Below, piece by piece: positions 9,908 to 22,355 of a stretch of DNA of 64,000 nucleotides. Made by a program: the position numbers and the translations under genes. The first letter of the stretch is position 1, and every line of letters starts with the position of its first letter. Origin of the DNA: Juglans regia (Eukaryota; Streptophyta; Magnoliopsida; Fagales; Juglandaceae); NCBI RefSeq assembly GCF_001411555.2, contig NC_049903.1, positions 14,799,234 through 14,863,233 of the forward strand. The letters run 5' to 3'. The notes below the pieces were generated by a model. It was not told the origin of the DNA and did not search any database. It was given only the letters and a program-made list of their open reading frames with translations.

Positions 9908-12721
9908 CACCTCCTTGACCTATATCCTGACATTTTTGCCCTCCCTTCTAGCCTTCCCCCAACCAGATCACAAGACCACAGTATCACCCTATTACCGGGT
10001 ACCCAACCCATATCTGTGAGACCCTATCGTTACCCCTATTTTCAGAAGGATGAAATTGAAAAAATCATCAAAGAGTTGCTGGAATCTGGTGTTATTCGAC
10101 CTAGTCAAAGCCCGTATTCCTCACCTGTTTTGTTGGTAAGGAAGGCAGATGGCACTTGGCGCTTATGTGTTGACTATCGTGCCCTCAACCATGTCACAGT
10201 GAAAGATAAATATCCAATTCCAGTGGTGGAGGAATTAATGGATGAACTACATGGTGCCAAAGTGTTTTCTAAACTCGACTTGAGGTCGGGTTATCATCAA
10301 ATAAGGGTGAAAACTGAAGACATCCCTAAAACCGCATTCCGTACACATGAAGGCCACTACGAATTCTTGGTTATGCCATTTGGCTTAACCAATGCACCAT
10401 CCACTTTTCAAAGTTTGATGAATCAAGTTTTTAAACCTCATTTACGGAAGTTTATTTTGGTTTTTTTTGATGATATTTTGATTTACAGCAAGGATGAAGA
10501 GACTCACCTACACCACCTACAGCTCGCTTTTGACATCTTAAGAGACAACCAGCTGTATGCTAAGCTAAGTAAGTGTGAGTTTGGCTGCGTGGAGATTGCA
10601 TACTTGGGCCATTTAATTTCTGGCCAAGGCGTGAGGGCAGACCCGGAAAAAATCAAGGCCATGAGGAGCTGGCCACCACCCAAATCCCTTAAAGCCTTAC
10701 GAGGTTTTTTAGGCCTCACGGGCTATTATCGGAGATTTGTGAGAGGATATGGGGCTATAGCAGCAAAACTGACCAGTTTACTAAAAAAAGACTGTTTTAC
10801 TTGGGATGAGGAAGCCCAAACAGCTTTTAATGCACTTAAAACAGCTATGACTGAACCCCCCGTCTTAGCATTGCCCAATTTTCAAAAACCCTTTGTCATT
10901 AAATGTGATGCGTCGGGTGAAGCTATTGGGGCAGTGCTTATGCAAACAGGGAGACCCCTCGCATTTTTTAGTCAAGCTTTGAAAGGAAGATCTTTACAGC
11001 TCTCTACCTACGAAAAAGAATTTCTGGCCCTAGTTTCAGCAGTTCAAAAGTGGCGCCATTACCTATTGGGCCAGCCATTTATTATCAAAACGGATCATCA
11101 AAGTTTGAAATTCTTGCTTGACCAACGAGTGGGGACAGTTATGCAGCAAAAATGGATTGCGAAACTCATGGGATATGACTTTGTGGTGGAATATAAAAAA
11201 GGCAAGGAAAACATGGTAGCGGATGCCTTATCTAGGCAAGGGCTAGACTCGGAGGTTATGGTGTCTCTCATTTCTGTTCCACATTGGGACTGGATGAATG
11301 ATATCAAATCTTTATACTCAAGGGATGATAAAATTAAGATTCTTTTACAGAAACACAAACAGGGGCAGCTGCAGTCCCCTTACACAGTGAAGAGTGATAT
11401 TCTGTTTTATAAAGGCAGAGTTTACATTCCTACAGTTCCTTCTTTCATAAACAAACTCCTGGATTTGTTACATGGCAGCCCCTTAGGGGGTCACTTGGGT
11501 TTTGATAAGACCCTTTATCGGGTCAAGAAGGATTTTTACTGGCCTGGCCAAAAATTAGATGTGAGAAATTTCCTAAAGGACTGTGACATTTGCCAAACTG
11601 TCAAAGTGGATAATACACTACCTAGTGGCTTGCTCCAACCCCTACCAATTCCAACAATACCGTGGGCCGACATTACAATGGACTTTGTGGAAGGCTTACC
11701 TAATTCTGGTGGTTTCAATGCATTATGGGTAGTTGTTGACAGGTTTACCAAATACTCCCATTTTATTCCAATTTCCCACCCATTCACAGCAAAGACTATC
11801 GCCCAGCTATTCCTCAAGCACATTTTCAAACTACATGGAATGCCCAACTCGATTACCTCAGATCGAGATCCAACATTCACTAGCAAGTTTTGGCAAGAAT
11901 TCCTATCATTACAGGGGGTTAGGTTGGCTTTCAGCACGACATACCATCCTCAGACAGACGGCCAAACCGAAGCTGTTAACAAATGGGTGGAAAACTACTT
12001 AAGATCCTATGTTGGTGATAAACCTAAGGAGTGGTCTAAATGGGTGGCCTTGGCAGAGTGGTGCTATAACTCGAGCCAACATGCCTCGAGTAAAATAACA
12101 CCCTTCCAGGCACTTTACGGATATACACCACCTAAGCTAACAAGTTATACATCAGGAACTGCAAGATTAGAAGAGGTAGAGCTTACACTGCGCGAAAGAG
12201 ACCAGCTTTGGGCCCTGTTGAAGCAAAACTTGGTTAGATCCCAGGAGAGAATGAAGAAATATGCTGATAAGAACATAAATGAACAACATTTAGAAGTCGG
12301 TGAGTGGGTTTACCTGAAACTCCAACCGTATCGCCAGTCCTCACTTCGCAGCCACCACTGTCTGAAACTCTCTCCGAGATTCTACGGGCCCTTTCAGGTG
12401 ATTCGGAAAGTTGGTGAGGTAGCTTACCGAATTCAACTACCCCCTTCCTCTCAACTTCACGACGTCTTCCACATCTCGCAATTAAAGAAGAAATTGGGAA
12501 ATCAGGTCAATCTCATCCCAACTTTACCACCCACGGACAAGCATGGAGTACTAAAACCAGAACCCGAAGAAATCCTCCAACGCAGATTGAAGAAAGTGAG
12601 AAACTTACCCGTCGTCGAGCTCTTGGTTCGGTGGACTGGCCAAACGCACGAAGAAGCCTCCTGGGAGCTGTACATGCAGTTGTGCACCGATTACCCACAC
12701 CTTGTGGGCAAGGTGTTGTGA
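9908..12721 (+). CDS. Pol: reverse transcriptase, RNase H, integrase, chromodomain
   Basis: The open frame continues from the TAG at 9905 to TGA 12719-12721 without further breaks. Domains in order: reverse transcriptase, with catalytic FFDD (aspartates at 10469-10474) in place of the commoner YxDD; RNase H, starting at [15 protein letters not shown]; the integrase H2C2 zinc finger (HxxxxxxH...CDIC); and the integrase core with D at 11681, D at 11861 and E at 11969 (D-35-E spacing). A GPY/F-like module (RFYGPFQVI) and a chromodomain ([15 protein letters not shown]) follow. The chromodomain guides insertion to marked chromatin in this family. All catalytic residues are present. Expression would need readthrough of the upstream stop or initiation downstream of it. 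Confidence 0.92.
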   Translation, partial: HLLDLYPDIFALPSSLPPTRSQDHSITLLPGTQPISVRPYRYPYFQKDEIEKIIKELLESGVIRPSQSPYSSPVLLVRKADGTWRLCVDYRALNHVTVKDKYPIPVVEELMDELHGAKVFSKLDLRSGYHQIRVKTEDIPKTAFRTHEGHYEFLVMPFGLTNAPSTFQSLMNQVFKPHLRKFILVFFDDILIYSKDEETHLHHLQLAFDILRDNQLYAKLSKCEFGCVEIAYLGHLISGQGVRADPEKIKAMRSWPPPKSLKALRGFLGLTGYYRRFVRGYGAIAAKLTSLLKKDCFTWDEEAQTAFNALKTAMTEPPVLALPNFQKPFVIKCDASGEAIGAVLMQTGRPLAFFSQALKGRSLQLSTYEKEFLALVSAVQKWRHYLLGQPFIIKTDHQSLKFLLDQRVGTVMQQKWIAKLMGYDFVVEYKKGKENMVADALSRQGLDSEVMVSLISVPHWDWMNDIKSLYSRDDKIKILLQKHKQGQLQSPYTVKSDILFYKGRVYIPTVPSFINKLLDLLHGSPLGGHLGFDKTLYRVKKDFYWPGQKLDVRNFLKDCDICQTVKVDNTLPSGLLQPLPIPTIPWADITMDFVEGLPNSGGFNALWVVVDRFTKYSHFIPISHPFTAKTIAQLFLKHIFKLHGMPNSITSDRDPTFTSKFWQEFLSLQGVRLAFSTTYHPQTDGQTEAVNKWVENYLRSYVGDKPKEWSKWVALAEWCYNSSQHASSKITPFQALYGYTPPKLTSYTSGTARLEEVELTLRERDQLWALLKQNLVRSQERMKKYADKNINEQHLEVGEWVYLKLQPYRQSSLRSHHCLKLSPRFYGPFQVIRKVGEVAYRIQLPPSSQLHDVFHISQLKKKLGNQVNLIPTLPPTDKHGVLKPEPEEILQRRLKKVRNLPVVELLVRWTGQTHEEASWELYMQLCTDYPHLVGKVL

Positions 12722-12733
12722 TGGGGGAGGGAG
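12719..12733 (+). promoter_or_regulatory. Polypurine tract
   Basis: The purine-rich run tgatgggggagggag lies immediately before the 3' LTR, where plus-strand DNA synthesis is primed. It overlaps the pol stop codon. Confidence 0.8.
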
Positions 12734-13177
12734 TGTTACACGCCGACAATGAAGAGAAGAGAACAGCAAGGGAGAAGTACTTGAGCGTTCGGGACTTAGG
12801 GTTCTTTTTGAAGACTTGTGTCGGATTTGATTAGGATTGTGCGTGGGCTGAGTTAATGGATGGGCCGTAACAATTGGCAGCTAGGTGGAGTTCGTGGGCC
12901 TTGAATGGGCCAGACCTGATACACATTCCTGCTTTACTTTTCTTTCAAGTTGTAATCCAATAACCTAAGGGTAATCCAGTCCTTTTACATTACTAGTATA
13001 TCTAGGCATTGTAACGAAATGAGGGGCATCCAGAACGTGTGAACCTTTTATTATTTTCTGTTTTTCATCTATGGAGGAGCTCCCCTCGAAGAGAGCCTTA
13101 TCTTTTTCTTATCAATATACATGAATGTTCATCTGAATCCATACATAACTCTTAAATCCCAAGTTTGAACTATTACA
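12734..13177 (+). repeat. 3' LTR of the chromovirus
   Basis: The 444-bp LTR is a near-identical copy of 7783-8226 and is followed by the second CAGTG target duplication at 13178-13182. Confidence 0.95.
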
Positions 13178-13410
13178 CAGTGCTTGCATGTTAAAATACA
13201 GAAGCAAGACAAATTTCCAGATTGGTATCTTTAACGTACAGCGCAAGTCCATCCTTCCTATTCTCCATAAAACCTAATCATATTGGTTCCTTGATTTGCA
13301 GGCCAACGAGAGAGGAACAGAACAAGTTGAACAGCGAAGATCATGTATTATTCAACGAAGACAGAGAGAGGAGAAGACAGAGGCATTCTTGATCAATAAA
13401 TGATGGAAAA
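13178..13410 (+). repeat. CRK upstream block X1, right part
   Basis: This continues the block cut by the chromovirus. It matches the leader of CRK-B at 44212-44370 (ttccagattggtatcttt, ccttgatttgcaggcc, gaagatcatgt). An ATG in the CRK position is followed within a few codons by unrelated sequence, gaggcattcttgatcaataa, which also occurs at 42509-42530 in block X2. It is a truncated CRK 5' end with no gene behind it. Confidence 0.75.
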
Positions 13411-13789
13411 AAAAAACCTTTATTCCACGAACAGAGTAAAGGCATTCTGGGAGGTCCATCGTGAAGAAAACGAATGGCCCTGCGCGGTGCAATAAATCCC
13501 TTTCAAGTGATCTGTATCCTCTAAACGCGTTAGGAAATAGGAAAAAACTACCATGCGGCCTAAAATATACCGCTCCATTTGACCGTTCAGTGATTTTGTT
13601 TTTTGTTTTTTTTATTTAATGATGAAGGAAGTAATTTTAAGTGTATTTGTGTATTTTTTTCATTTTTTAAAATATTTAAATATATTTAAAAAATGTGTAT
13701 AGAAAAATGAAAAAACAAAAAGTTGCAAAAAACAACTAGCGGTTTAACTAGCGGTGCTACTTAGGCGGCAGAGTAGCACCACTCTTGTT
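13411..13789. other. Spacer between CRK-derived blocks
   Basis: The spacer is AT-rich and no gene is seen. It contains a short self-similar motif, aactagcggtttaactagcgg, near 13732-13754. Confidence 0.4.
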
Positions 13790-14540
13790 TATGACGTTAT
13801 TCCTCAATCAGGCCGATATGGGCAATAAATGCATTAATTGTTGAGAAATAATTTGTACATTTTCATATAGATAAGTTTTGTACAAATCTTTATAAAAACA
13901 TAAATTTAATATTTAAAAAATTTTAAAAAAACTATTGTTTTTAGTGAGACCAATTTTTTTATAAAGGATTTGCATGAGACTTGTCTATCTGAAACTTATA
14001 CCTAGTATTACTCTTAATTATTCATCTCTATTATCAGATATTGGTGCTTTGAGGTTGAAATGTTACAATTCACTGTACGTGTAGTGCTAGATTTTGAATG
14101 ATTAATTGGATCGCAAAGTCGATTCAAGATTGAAGATTCTATGAATTAGATTGTTGTAATACACTTTGTTGTGGCTGGAGTGGATGTAATAAATTTATCG
14201 GCCTGGCTCAATGCTCATGAAGAATCGAACGATGATGGAACGGAGGGAATTTAAGTTGGCAAGAAACTCTTGAAAAATGACTCTTTTTAATGCTATGAGT
14301 ATCTCATAAAAATTTATAATAAGAGTTTTCCTAATATTATTAGAGTAATACTTTATAAAGTATTTTTTTCTTATTTTCTTTCCATTATATAAAAATGTTA
14401 TATTAATATGATCATCCTTAAATTATTTTTATTTTTTTAAAAAATTAAGATTAAAAGTTGATGGCTAATACCATTAATATATCATTAGATACATGATTAG
14501 TTGGAAGGGTAATGACAAATGAACGTGTATCAACAGTTTA
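13790..14540 (+). repeat. CRK upstream block Y1 (promoter region of CRK-A)
   Basis: It matches the CRK-B upstream region at about 43675-44170 almost base for base over long runs, for example ttattcctcaatca, ggtgctttgagg, ttgaatgattaattggatcg and attcaagattgaagattcta. It differs by small indels. The two blocks are a segmental duplication of CRK regulatory DNA. Confidence 0.8.
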
Positions 14541-14625
14541 CTCTTCAATTCCCATCCATCCATCAACGATATCTTATTTCCTATCCCGCGAGGATGTTCT
14601 ATTTATTGATCCTTCACCAGCTTGG

Positions 14626-14638
14626 TTGACTTGGTCAA
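14626..14638. promoter_or_regulatory. Inverted pair of W-box cores in the CRK-A promoter
   Basis: ttgacttggtcaa holds two TTGAC cores facing each other. W boxes are binding sites for WRKY factors, and many CRK genes respond to pathogens and salicylate through them. The hAT element at 14688 now separates these sites from the gene. Confidence 0.4.
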
Positions 14639-15356
14639 CAAACCCCTTCCTCGATGGCAAATCTCGTTCGTTTTCCCTACTCTCAAGTAGGCTTAAAAAC
14701 TGACCTATCGGTTCGATTTTAGGCCCAAACCGAAACCGATAGGTCTGTTTATATGGGAAGACCAAACTGACTGATCATGAGGAGAAAACTGGCCAGTTCG
14801 ATTACCGGCCGGTTCACGGTCAATTGGTCGGTTTTGGGCAGGTTTGGGCCACATGTTTTGGGCAGGTTTGAGCCACTTTGTTTGGGCCATTTTAAGATCC
14901 AATTCAATCTCTTTTTGGACTCCATTTGTTATTTAAAATCATATACATTTAGATTTTTTTCTGCAGAATTTCTTTTTACAATTATTAGTACAATTTCTTT
15001 TTAATTTTAATCATGCCATGTATATATTATTAGTAACTAATAACTACTACATATATACTACTTATATTTTATAGTCTTATTATCTTATATACTAAATTAC
15101 TAATTAGTAGATAAATAAAAAAAACTCCACTAGATCATATTTAATATATATTACAAACAAAACTAAATTGTCTTAAACAAGTAAGAACAAATAACAATTG
15201 TTATTGAATAAAACCCAAAAAATCTTCATTCTTCAATTGCAGTCTTCGATTCTTCAATCATCAATAGTTGTGATGTATGATACTCCTAACTCTATAAGAA
15301 AACATCAAATAATCAATATTAATAAATTAGGATAATGAAAAAAAATTTAAATTAAA

Positions 15357-17473
15357 TTATAAAAATAAATGAATATGGAAATTGAATGAGAAAAATACAT
15401 TACCAAATTCTACTACAAAGCTCTCAACATTATTCATGGAGTATCGAATATCAATTGGCGTTGACGGATGTCGCAACCAATTCTGAGTACAAATAAGTAC
15501 CTCAACAGTTCTTAGAGCTAAGGAACTCTGAAAAGGATCAAGTACACGACCTCCTGTACTAAATGCGGACTCTGATGCAACCGTGGAAACAGGGATGGCT
15601 AACACGTCTCATGCAATTCTCGCAAGTATAGGATAGTTAGGCTCATTCACTTTCCACCAATTCAACAAGTCAAAAGATTGACTGAATGTCTCACAACCAT
15701 TTGATAAATATCGGTCAATCTCTGTTTTGGTAGCTGTAGATCCAGAGGCAGTCAATGCTAGCAACCACTCATAAAAAAGTTGTGACTCATGATTGTCTTC
15801 AGCATCATTTGGAAGGACAGATGACGGAGGGGAAACATGTTCTCTACTACTCGAGGAAGAACCGAACGTAGCATTATACTCCGCATACATGTCTGATAAT
15901 AATTGTCTCACCCTCGACAACAAATCTTCAGCCCAATTGTGATCATAAATTTTTTTCAAATGAAAAGTAAGAAGTCCCAACTTACTACGTGGATCAAGGA
16001 GAACTGCAATCAACAATAACAAATTCATCCTATCCAATGAACCCCAATACTTATCAAATTTCATTCTCATGCTAATGGCCATGCTCATCAAACAAGTATT
16101 CTCACTCTCACACAGTCTAACCAACTTTTTTTGGAGCCTACAAATCTCCAAAAAACTTGTGTTTGCCGTGACATGTAAAGAATCAAAAAATTGACAAGTG
16201 ACATTATAAAACATCTTCAAAAATTTTACAAAAACCCGCACTGTCTCCCACTCGTCAGCTCTAGGAGGCCCAATGTTTCCATTCTTAAAGTAAGAAAGAA
16301 AATTGTAGTCCTCACTCTCCATTTGCTTAAAAGTCTTTTCAAATTATCAGCAACCTCCAACATCATGTAAGTTGAATTCCATCGGGTTTGCACATCAAGA
16401 CACAACATTTTTTTACAATCAATTTTTTCCTTTTCTGCACATCTCTTAAACTTGTCTAATTTTGCAGGGGAGGAGCGCACATATCTAACCGCATTTCTAA
16501 CCATTGTAATGATATCATCACACTCCTTAAGACCCTCATTCACGACAAGATTTAGAATATGAGCACAACATCTCATGTGCATATACTTCCCCTCCAACAT
16601 ATTCTCTGTAAAAAAATGTCTCAAATATATAATTGCAGTATCATTTGATCTAGCATTATCAGCAGTAACAGTAAATATATTAGCAATGCCCCAATGAAGG
16701 AGGCACGATTCAACATATTTTCCAATGGTATCCCCTCGATGATTAGGGATTAAACAAAAATTAATGATTTTCTTCTGCAATTTCCAATCACTATCAATGA
16801 AATGGGCAGTTAGGCACATATAATTAAGATTTTGTACTGATGTCCACATATCGGTAGTTAATGAAATCCTCATTCCCCTATCTTTAAATAACTTTTTAAG
16901 TTTGGCTTTTTCAGATGCAAATAGTTTCATACAATCTCTTGCAACCGTCACTCGACATAGCACTTTAAATCTAGGTTCAAGCAACCAAACCATCTTCTTA
17001 AATCCTTGCTCTTCAACAATTCTAAATGGTAGTTCATCGAGAATTACCATCTCTGCAAGCGCCATCCTCACAGCCTCCTCACTATATTTATGGGTTACAA
17101 GATTTCTTAAAGAATTATCAGTCTTTCCAAACCCCTCCGAGGATACCTCACTTGCCAATGTTATTTGATATTTATCTAAAAGCCCACGTTTATGAGGATT
17201 TTTAAGACATGAAGGTAGATGGTTTTGCATGGTTGAAGTTCCGTTCCTCTTCGAGTGGCAAGCATATATCTTGCCACAATAATTACACTTAGCCTTAGGA
17301 TCATCTACGGAACAATCCTCAACTTTTGTAAAATGATCCTAAACAATTGACAGATCCTTCCCCTTCCGTTTCTTAGGAAGTGGACAATTACTACTATTAG
17401 GGGCACTTGAAGCCGAGAGTTTTGGTATTTGGGAGTTCGAATCAAGATCAATTGGATTTGACGAAGAATCCAT
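15357..17473 (-). pseudogene. hAT transposase (RICESLEEPER/DAYSLEEPER type), inactivated
   Basis: The minus-strand frame starts at ATG 17473-17471. An N-terminal BED zinc finger (CNYCGKIYACHSKRNGTS) is followed by the catalytic RNase H-like region (LTTDMWTSVQNLNYMCLTAH, then VTADNARSND). The C-terminal hATC dimerisation domain has LLNWWKVNEPNYPILARIA and PVSTVASESAFSTGGRVLDP. At least three lesions are seen: a stop in the BED finger near 17340 (a Trp position in relatives), a frameshift near 16320, and a stop (TGA) near 15608 just before the hATC core. It is a close cousin of the transposase at 39219-41493. Confidence 0.9.
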
Positions 17474-18417
17474 CTAACATGTAAAACCAAGAAAGAACAA
17501 AAAATTACCACAATTGTTAATTACACAACAGCTAGTTTGCAACGTGGCAAATATCACAAATCTAAGATTCTAATCTACATTTTAGATCGCTCATAAATCT
17601 CACAAATTATTTTACTTTCAATAAATTATGAACATTTATTTTCAATAAACATCACAAATTATTTATAACACATCATAAATTTTACTTTCAATAAACATCA
17701 CAAATTATTTATAATACATCATAAATTTTACTTTCAAATTTCAATAAACATCACAAATTATTTTATTTTCAATAAAACTGTCAATCTATAAAATTGATTC
17801 ACTATTTCAATCATCTTCAATCCGTGAATGCACACTGTATCTTCAAAAACCACCGATTGTTCATTGTACAAAATCTATAAAACATCTTCAATCGTGAATG
17901 CACACTACATAGTCCCTAACCCTAGATTGGAATACCATCAATTTTCATCAAATTGATTCACTATTTTAATCATCTCAAACCAGAAAACACAATCCCTAAC
18001 CCTAGATTGGAATACCAAACCAGAAAACACAAACCCTAATCCACCGATTGGTCCTCTTAGTCTCTTATAAAAAAAAATTCAAGAAAATCACTAATAACTT
18101 ATCAGACTCATAAATCTCATAAAATACTTATAAAAAAAAAATCTCACAAAAATTAAAATCATACGGTTCATACCTAAAAAATAAAATGGAGGCTCTCGGG
18201 CTGCGCCGTTTGCAGGAGGAACGTTGAGCGGTGGAGGCTGTGCCGCTGCTGGATGTTGGACCACTGGGCGTCAGTGAGCCGTGAGTGGTTGGAGTCGCTG
18301 GAGCCTGGGCTGGTCACTGGAGTGGAGTGGAGGCAGTGGACGGCGCTGAGAGTCTGAGTCGAAATCGAAGAGGGAGGGGGAAAGAAACAGGGCTGGGGGA
18401 TAATATGCCCTACTTGG

Positions 18418-18430
18418 AACGGCGCCGTTT
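18418..18430. repeat. Palindromic AACGGCGCCGTTT motif, hAT 1
   Basis: This 13-base motif with a palindromic core lies about 950 bases upstream of the transposase start in hAT 1. The identical 13 bases occur at 36361-36373 upstream of the hAT 2 transposase. Related forms (ggcgtcg, gcgtcgttt) surround both. Confidence 0.6.
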
Positions 18431-18826
18431 GGCCTTTCCCTTTATTTTTTTTTTCTAACGGCGTCGAAATCGAACAGCGTCGTTTGATGAATGAATATAT
18501 TTAATATATATATATATATATATATGACGTCGGCTGGTTTTTCGATTTTTGGCTGGTTCAAACCGGGACCGAACCGGCCGACGCCGGTTTTGATAAATTA
18601 CCACCAACGGCCGACTGGTTCCCTGCCGGTTTCGAACTCCGGAGGCCGGTCTGAGTCGGTCCCGATCAGTTTACCTATTTTTTGTACAGCCCTAGTCTCA
18701 AGTCCAGGCTTGGCTTATTGCCCGATGTTTTTTTTTTTCCCTATATCATTCTCCTTCCTGGTTGATTGCACAATATGTACTGCAAATCTTGCACAATTTC
18801 AAAGTGGAAGATATTCTTTCATCAAA

Positions 18827-19349
18827 ATGCTTCCCTTCAATCCTTTCTTTTTTTTTTTTTTTCCGTCGTGTTAATTCTCATGCTTGGCTCCCTCAGCCTG
18901 ACCACACATGTCGCCGACCCTGTTCCCATCTACCACTTCTGTGAAAACACTACCTTCTCCCAAAATAGCCTCTACAATTCTAGTCTCAACTCCCTCCTCT
19001 CTTCCCTCTCCTCCAACGTCAACTGCAACATCGAATTCTACAACACCACCTCTGACACCCTCTATGGCCTCTTCCTCTGCCGCGGCGATGTCACTTCCCA
19101 AATGTGCCGAGCATGCGTGGTTGCAGCGACCAAAAAGCTCGCCGCTAAATGTTCAAGGGAAAAAGGTTGTTGTTATTTGGTACGACGATTGCATGATTCT
19201 CTACTCCAACGAGTCTATCTTTTCCACTATGGCCGTAAGGCCTAGAATTTCTCTATTGAACACTCAGAACAATGGGAACATCACGGAGCGGGACCGATTT
19301 AACCCACTCTCGAGCATGACGATGACTGGTCCTTCTCTTCTCGGTTGAG
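18827..19349 (+). pseudogene. CRK-A ectodomain exon (signal peptide, one DUF26)
   Basis: The ATG at 18827 opens a signal peptide whose frame is thrown off by a T run at about 18847-18862. After it the frame reads VVLILMLGSLSLTTHVADP and the DUF26 domain. The C-8X-C-2X-C signature is present (LCRGDVTSQMCRAC). A second frameshift near 19160 moves the continuation (IWYDDCMILYSNESIFS) to another frame. Similarity to CRK stops near 19345, where LINE sequence begins. Confidence 0.85.
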
Positions 19350-19394
19350 AGAGTAAGGTGGTAGTTGGATTATTTTCTCAGCCTAGTCTGAGTC

Positions 19395-20838
19395 TTGTGC
19401 ATGGCAATGGAGGAGGATGATCTTTCAAGGAGATGGGAGGGTTTCCATCTCACGGAAAGTGAAAATGAAGTGATGCAGATAATAGATGATACTGTTAAAG
19501 ATTCAAATGTTAGAGGGGAACATTGTTTGATGGTGTTACTTATCTTAGATAAAGGTTTCAACATAGAAGCTTTTAAGGCTACTATGTCCAAAGTTTGGAA
19601 GTTTGATGGATGGGTGGTGTTCAAAGAAGTTGGTGATAGTCGTTTTATCATAGATTTTCAAGAGCAATCTGATAAGGACAAAGTTTTGCATATCAGGCCA
19701 TGGTTCTTTGACCGTGCTCTTCTAGCGCTCCAGGTTTTTGATGGTGGTTTGGCCATAAAGGATATCCCTTTTTCTCATGAACCGTTTTGGGTGCAAGTTC
19801 ATAATCTGCCATTGGCAACAATGTCTAAGGAGATCGGGATGCAAATTGGGAGGAGAATTGGGGTAGTGCATGAAGTGGATGTAGACAAGGAAGGCTTGGG
19901 AAAGGGAAAATACCTTTGAATTTGTGTGGATATAGACCTGATAAAGCCTCTGCTTCGGGGCACAACGCTAAGTATAGGTGGAAACAAAGTCTGGCTACCT
20001 TTCAAATATGAAAGATTGTAGAATTTTTGTTTTCAGTGTGAAGTGGCGAAGCACAAGGGTAAGGAGTGTCCTTTTCTTAAAACTGATCCCAAAGAAATGG
20101 TGCCTTTACTTAGCAATATGGTCCTTGGCTTCGAGCATGCCCATGAACTCCTCTCTCTTTGGAGCAAGAAAGTACAAGGGAGGAAGAGCTTCAGTTCACC
20201 TACAACCGCCAAACTCTGGCAGTGATGACAGCAGTGCAACTAAGGAAGGGGAAGGAAATCAAGGGGCGGATTTTGTGGCACAAACCAAGGAGATTTCAAA
20301 GGATAATCCTGGTAATTCAATCACTAATTCCTCTAATTTTATGGCAGTAAATGATGGAGTTTTTAAATTTCAAAAGAGAGATAGTATCAATGACTCATCT
20401 TTCCTTAATTCTCTTCATGAATTTGCTAAAATCACAGATGTAGATGGACATGGTTTTATTAATGAGAATATGGAAATTGTGGATATTCTGAATAATTTTG
20501 AAAAGGAGGAGAATATGGGAACCAAAGTTGATTGGGTGGTCTCGACTGCAAAATCTAAGGAATTTCAATTGATAAGTTGTCCTGAGATGAAATAGGTTAA
20601 TTCCCATGTGGAAATTTCTAATAATTGTAATGCTAGTCTCCCAAAGAAATGTTCTTGGAAGAGAAGAGCAAGGGAAGTAGTTGTTTCTGATTCTGTTGAT
20701 ACACATGCTTGTAAGGAGGGAAGGAAACGTGGGGTTAAACAGATGAGCTCTAATCTAATCCGTCCTATGATTAAAAGACTTAAACCAGGGTTCTATGATG
20801 AATTGTGCCTTAATCAGGATAAGTTGAAACAACCATGA
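19395..20838 (+). pseudogene. LINE ORF1 (DUF4283 / zinc-knuckle nucleic-acid binding protein)
   Basis: The first 174 codons are open and match the DUF4283 domain of plant LINE ORF1 proteins (PWFFDRALLALQVFDGG, EPFWVQVHNLP). The frame breaks at 19919. Downstream, a zinc-knuckle-like stretch with cysteines and a histidine appears in another frame near 20030-20070. The acidic tail continues to 20595 and then to 20838 after a stop. The last frame's TGA overlaps the ORF2 start as ATGA at 20835-20838, the compact arrangement usual in these elements. Confidence 0.75.
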
Positions 20839-20872
20839 ATTGCCTAATTTGGAACTGTCAAGGGATTGAGAA

Positions 20873-21291
20873 TAGTGTTTTTAATTTCCGACTATACCGG
20901 CCGGTACGGCTGAAATTTGCTGTATCGGCCAGCCCAGTGGCCGGTACAGGTGTCATATGTGTTTTGTACCAGCTAAAATACGGACCGTACCGGCCTATAT
21001 TTTGGCCTGTACCGGCCAGTATTTCGGCCTTTAATTTTTTTTTTGATTTTTTTAAACTACAAGCTTATTTTTTGACTCCCAATTCAGACTAGGCTATTTA
21101 TAATTTTTATATATATATATGTATTTATATATAATTTATTCATATATAGACTATTATTTTAGAATATAATTTATATATATTTATACGTATAATTTATTCA
21201 TATATCGACTATCTCGAAATGGTACCGGTACCGAAATATTTTGTTCTAGTGCCTTGACCGGTATAGCATCTGGTACGATATTCAAAACATT
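20873..21291. mobile_element. hAT-like MITE inside LINE ORF2
   Basis: The 419-bp insert is rich in ccggtac/gtaccgg. The flanking repeat gattgagaa occurs at 20864-20872 and 21292-21300, a direct duplication of 8-9 bases as expected for hAT. The ends are imperfect inverted repeats: tagtgtttttaatttccg, against aatgttttgaatatcgta on the reverse strand. Without the insert and one duplication copy (428 bases), the LINE frames on both sides agree, which supports these boundaries. Confidence 0.85.
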
Positions 21292-22355
21292 GATTGAGAA
21301 CCCTCAGATAGTTCAAGGACTTCGCCTTTTGGTGAAAACTAAGTGCTCAGATTTTGTTTTCTTGATGGAAACAAAATGCAAACAAGATAAGGTGGAGTTA
21401 ATAAGGAACAAATTGGAATTTGATTGTAGTTTCATAGTGGATAGTAGGGGCCTCAGTGGTGGATTAGCATTTTTCTGGCATATTTCTTGTAATAAGAGTA
21501 TGGACTCGTACTCTAGACTTCATATTTCAATGATTCAAACTTGTGATGAAGATGACACGCAGGTATTGATAACAGGCTTCTATGGAATTCCTTATACTGG
21601 TCAAAGGGAGGAGAGTTGGAGACTCCTAAATGAATTAAAACCAAAAGATGAGAAGGCTTGGTTTTGTGTTGGTGACTTTAATAAGATTCTCCACCAAAAT
21701 GAAAAAGAGGGTGCAACAGTTAAACCCCACCATCAGATGGAGAGGTTTCGAGAAGCAGTTGATGGATGTGGGCTTAGTGACCTTGGTTTTCAAGGTAACA
21801 AATACACTTAGAGTACCAATCGAGAAGATAATTTGTTCACTAAGGAAAGATTGGATAGTGCCTTTGCCAATCTAAAATTGTCTTTAATGTATGAGACTTC
21901 TTGCGTTATTATCTTGCCGACAAAGACCTAAGATCATTCTCCCATTTTAGTGAAAATGAACCAGAACCAGAACCAGAATTGCAATGTTCAAAGTAGTAGA
22001 ATTTTCAGACATAATGCATGTTGGGATAAAAGGGAAGATTGTGGTAAAATTATTAAAGATAGCTGGAAAAAAAAAAAGAAAAAAAAAAGGGGCATAGCTA
22101 CAACAAGCTGTTGTCTATCTCCAATGGCCTAAAGATTTGTAAGAAGTCTCTCCTTCAATGGAATAAGAGGTCTACAAGCAAGAGCAGGAGATTCATGCTT
22201 GATAAGCTGAAGGAGATTTCAAAGATGCAAGAGATCAATAAGGGTGAGTATGCAGCTGCCATTAAAAAAACACAGAGGGAAGTTGACTGTTTGTTAGAAG
22301 AAGAGAATATAATATGGAAGCAGAGAGCCAAGCAGAGATGGTGGCATAAACACTA

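Larger units (their letters stand above)
7783..13177 (+). mobile_element. Ty3/gypsy chromovirus (Reina-like), complete
   Basis: The element is 5395 bp and has two 444-bp LTRs that begin TGTTACACGCC and end CTATTACA. It has a tRNA-iMet primer-binding site, gag-pol and a polypurine tract. The 5-bp target duplication CAGTG is exact (7778-7782 and 13178-13182). I count three base differences between the LTRs (about 0.7%), so the insertion is recent. Compact size, short LTRs and a C-terminal chromodomain fit the Reina lineage of chromoviruses; the lineage assignment is by overall features, not a tree. It inserted into a CRK promoter copy. Confidence 0.95.
14688..18694 (-). mobile_element. hAT transposon 1, degenerate but complete ends
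   Basis: The element is 4007 bp. Its plus-strand left end reads TAGGCTTAAAAACTGACC and its right end, read inward on the reverse strand, TAGGGCTGTACAAAAAATAG, an imperfect inverted repeat of hAT type. Flanks give an 8-bp duplication with one change: ctctcaag (14680-14687) and gtctcaag (18695-18702). The transposase lies on the minus strand. Subterminal regions are rich in CCGGT motifs (accggccg near both ends). It sits between the CRK-A promoter block and the CRK-A coding start. Confidence 0.88.
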
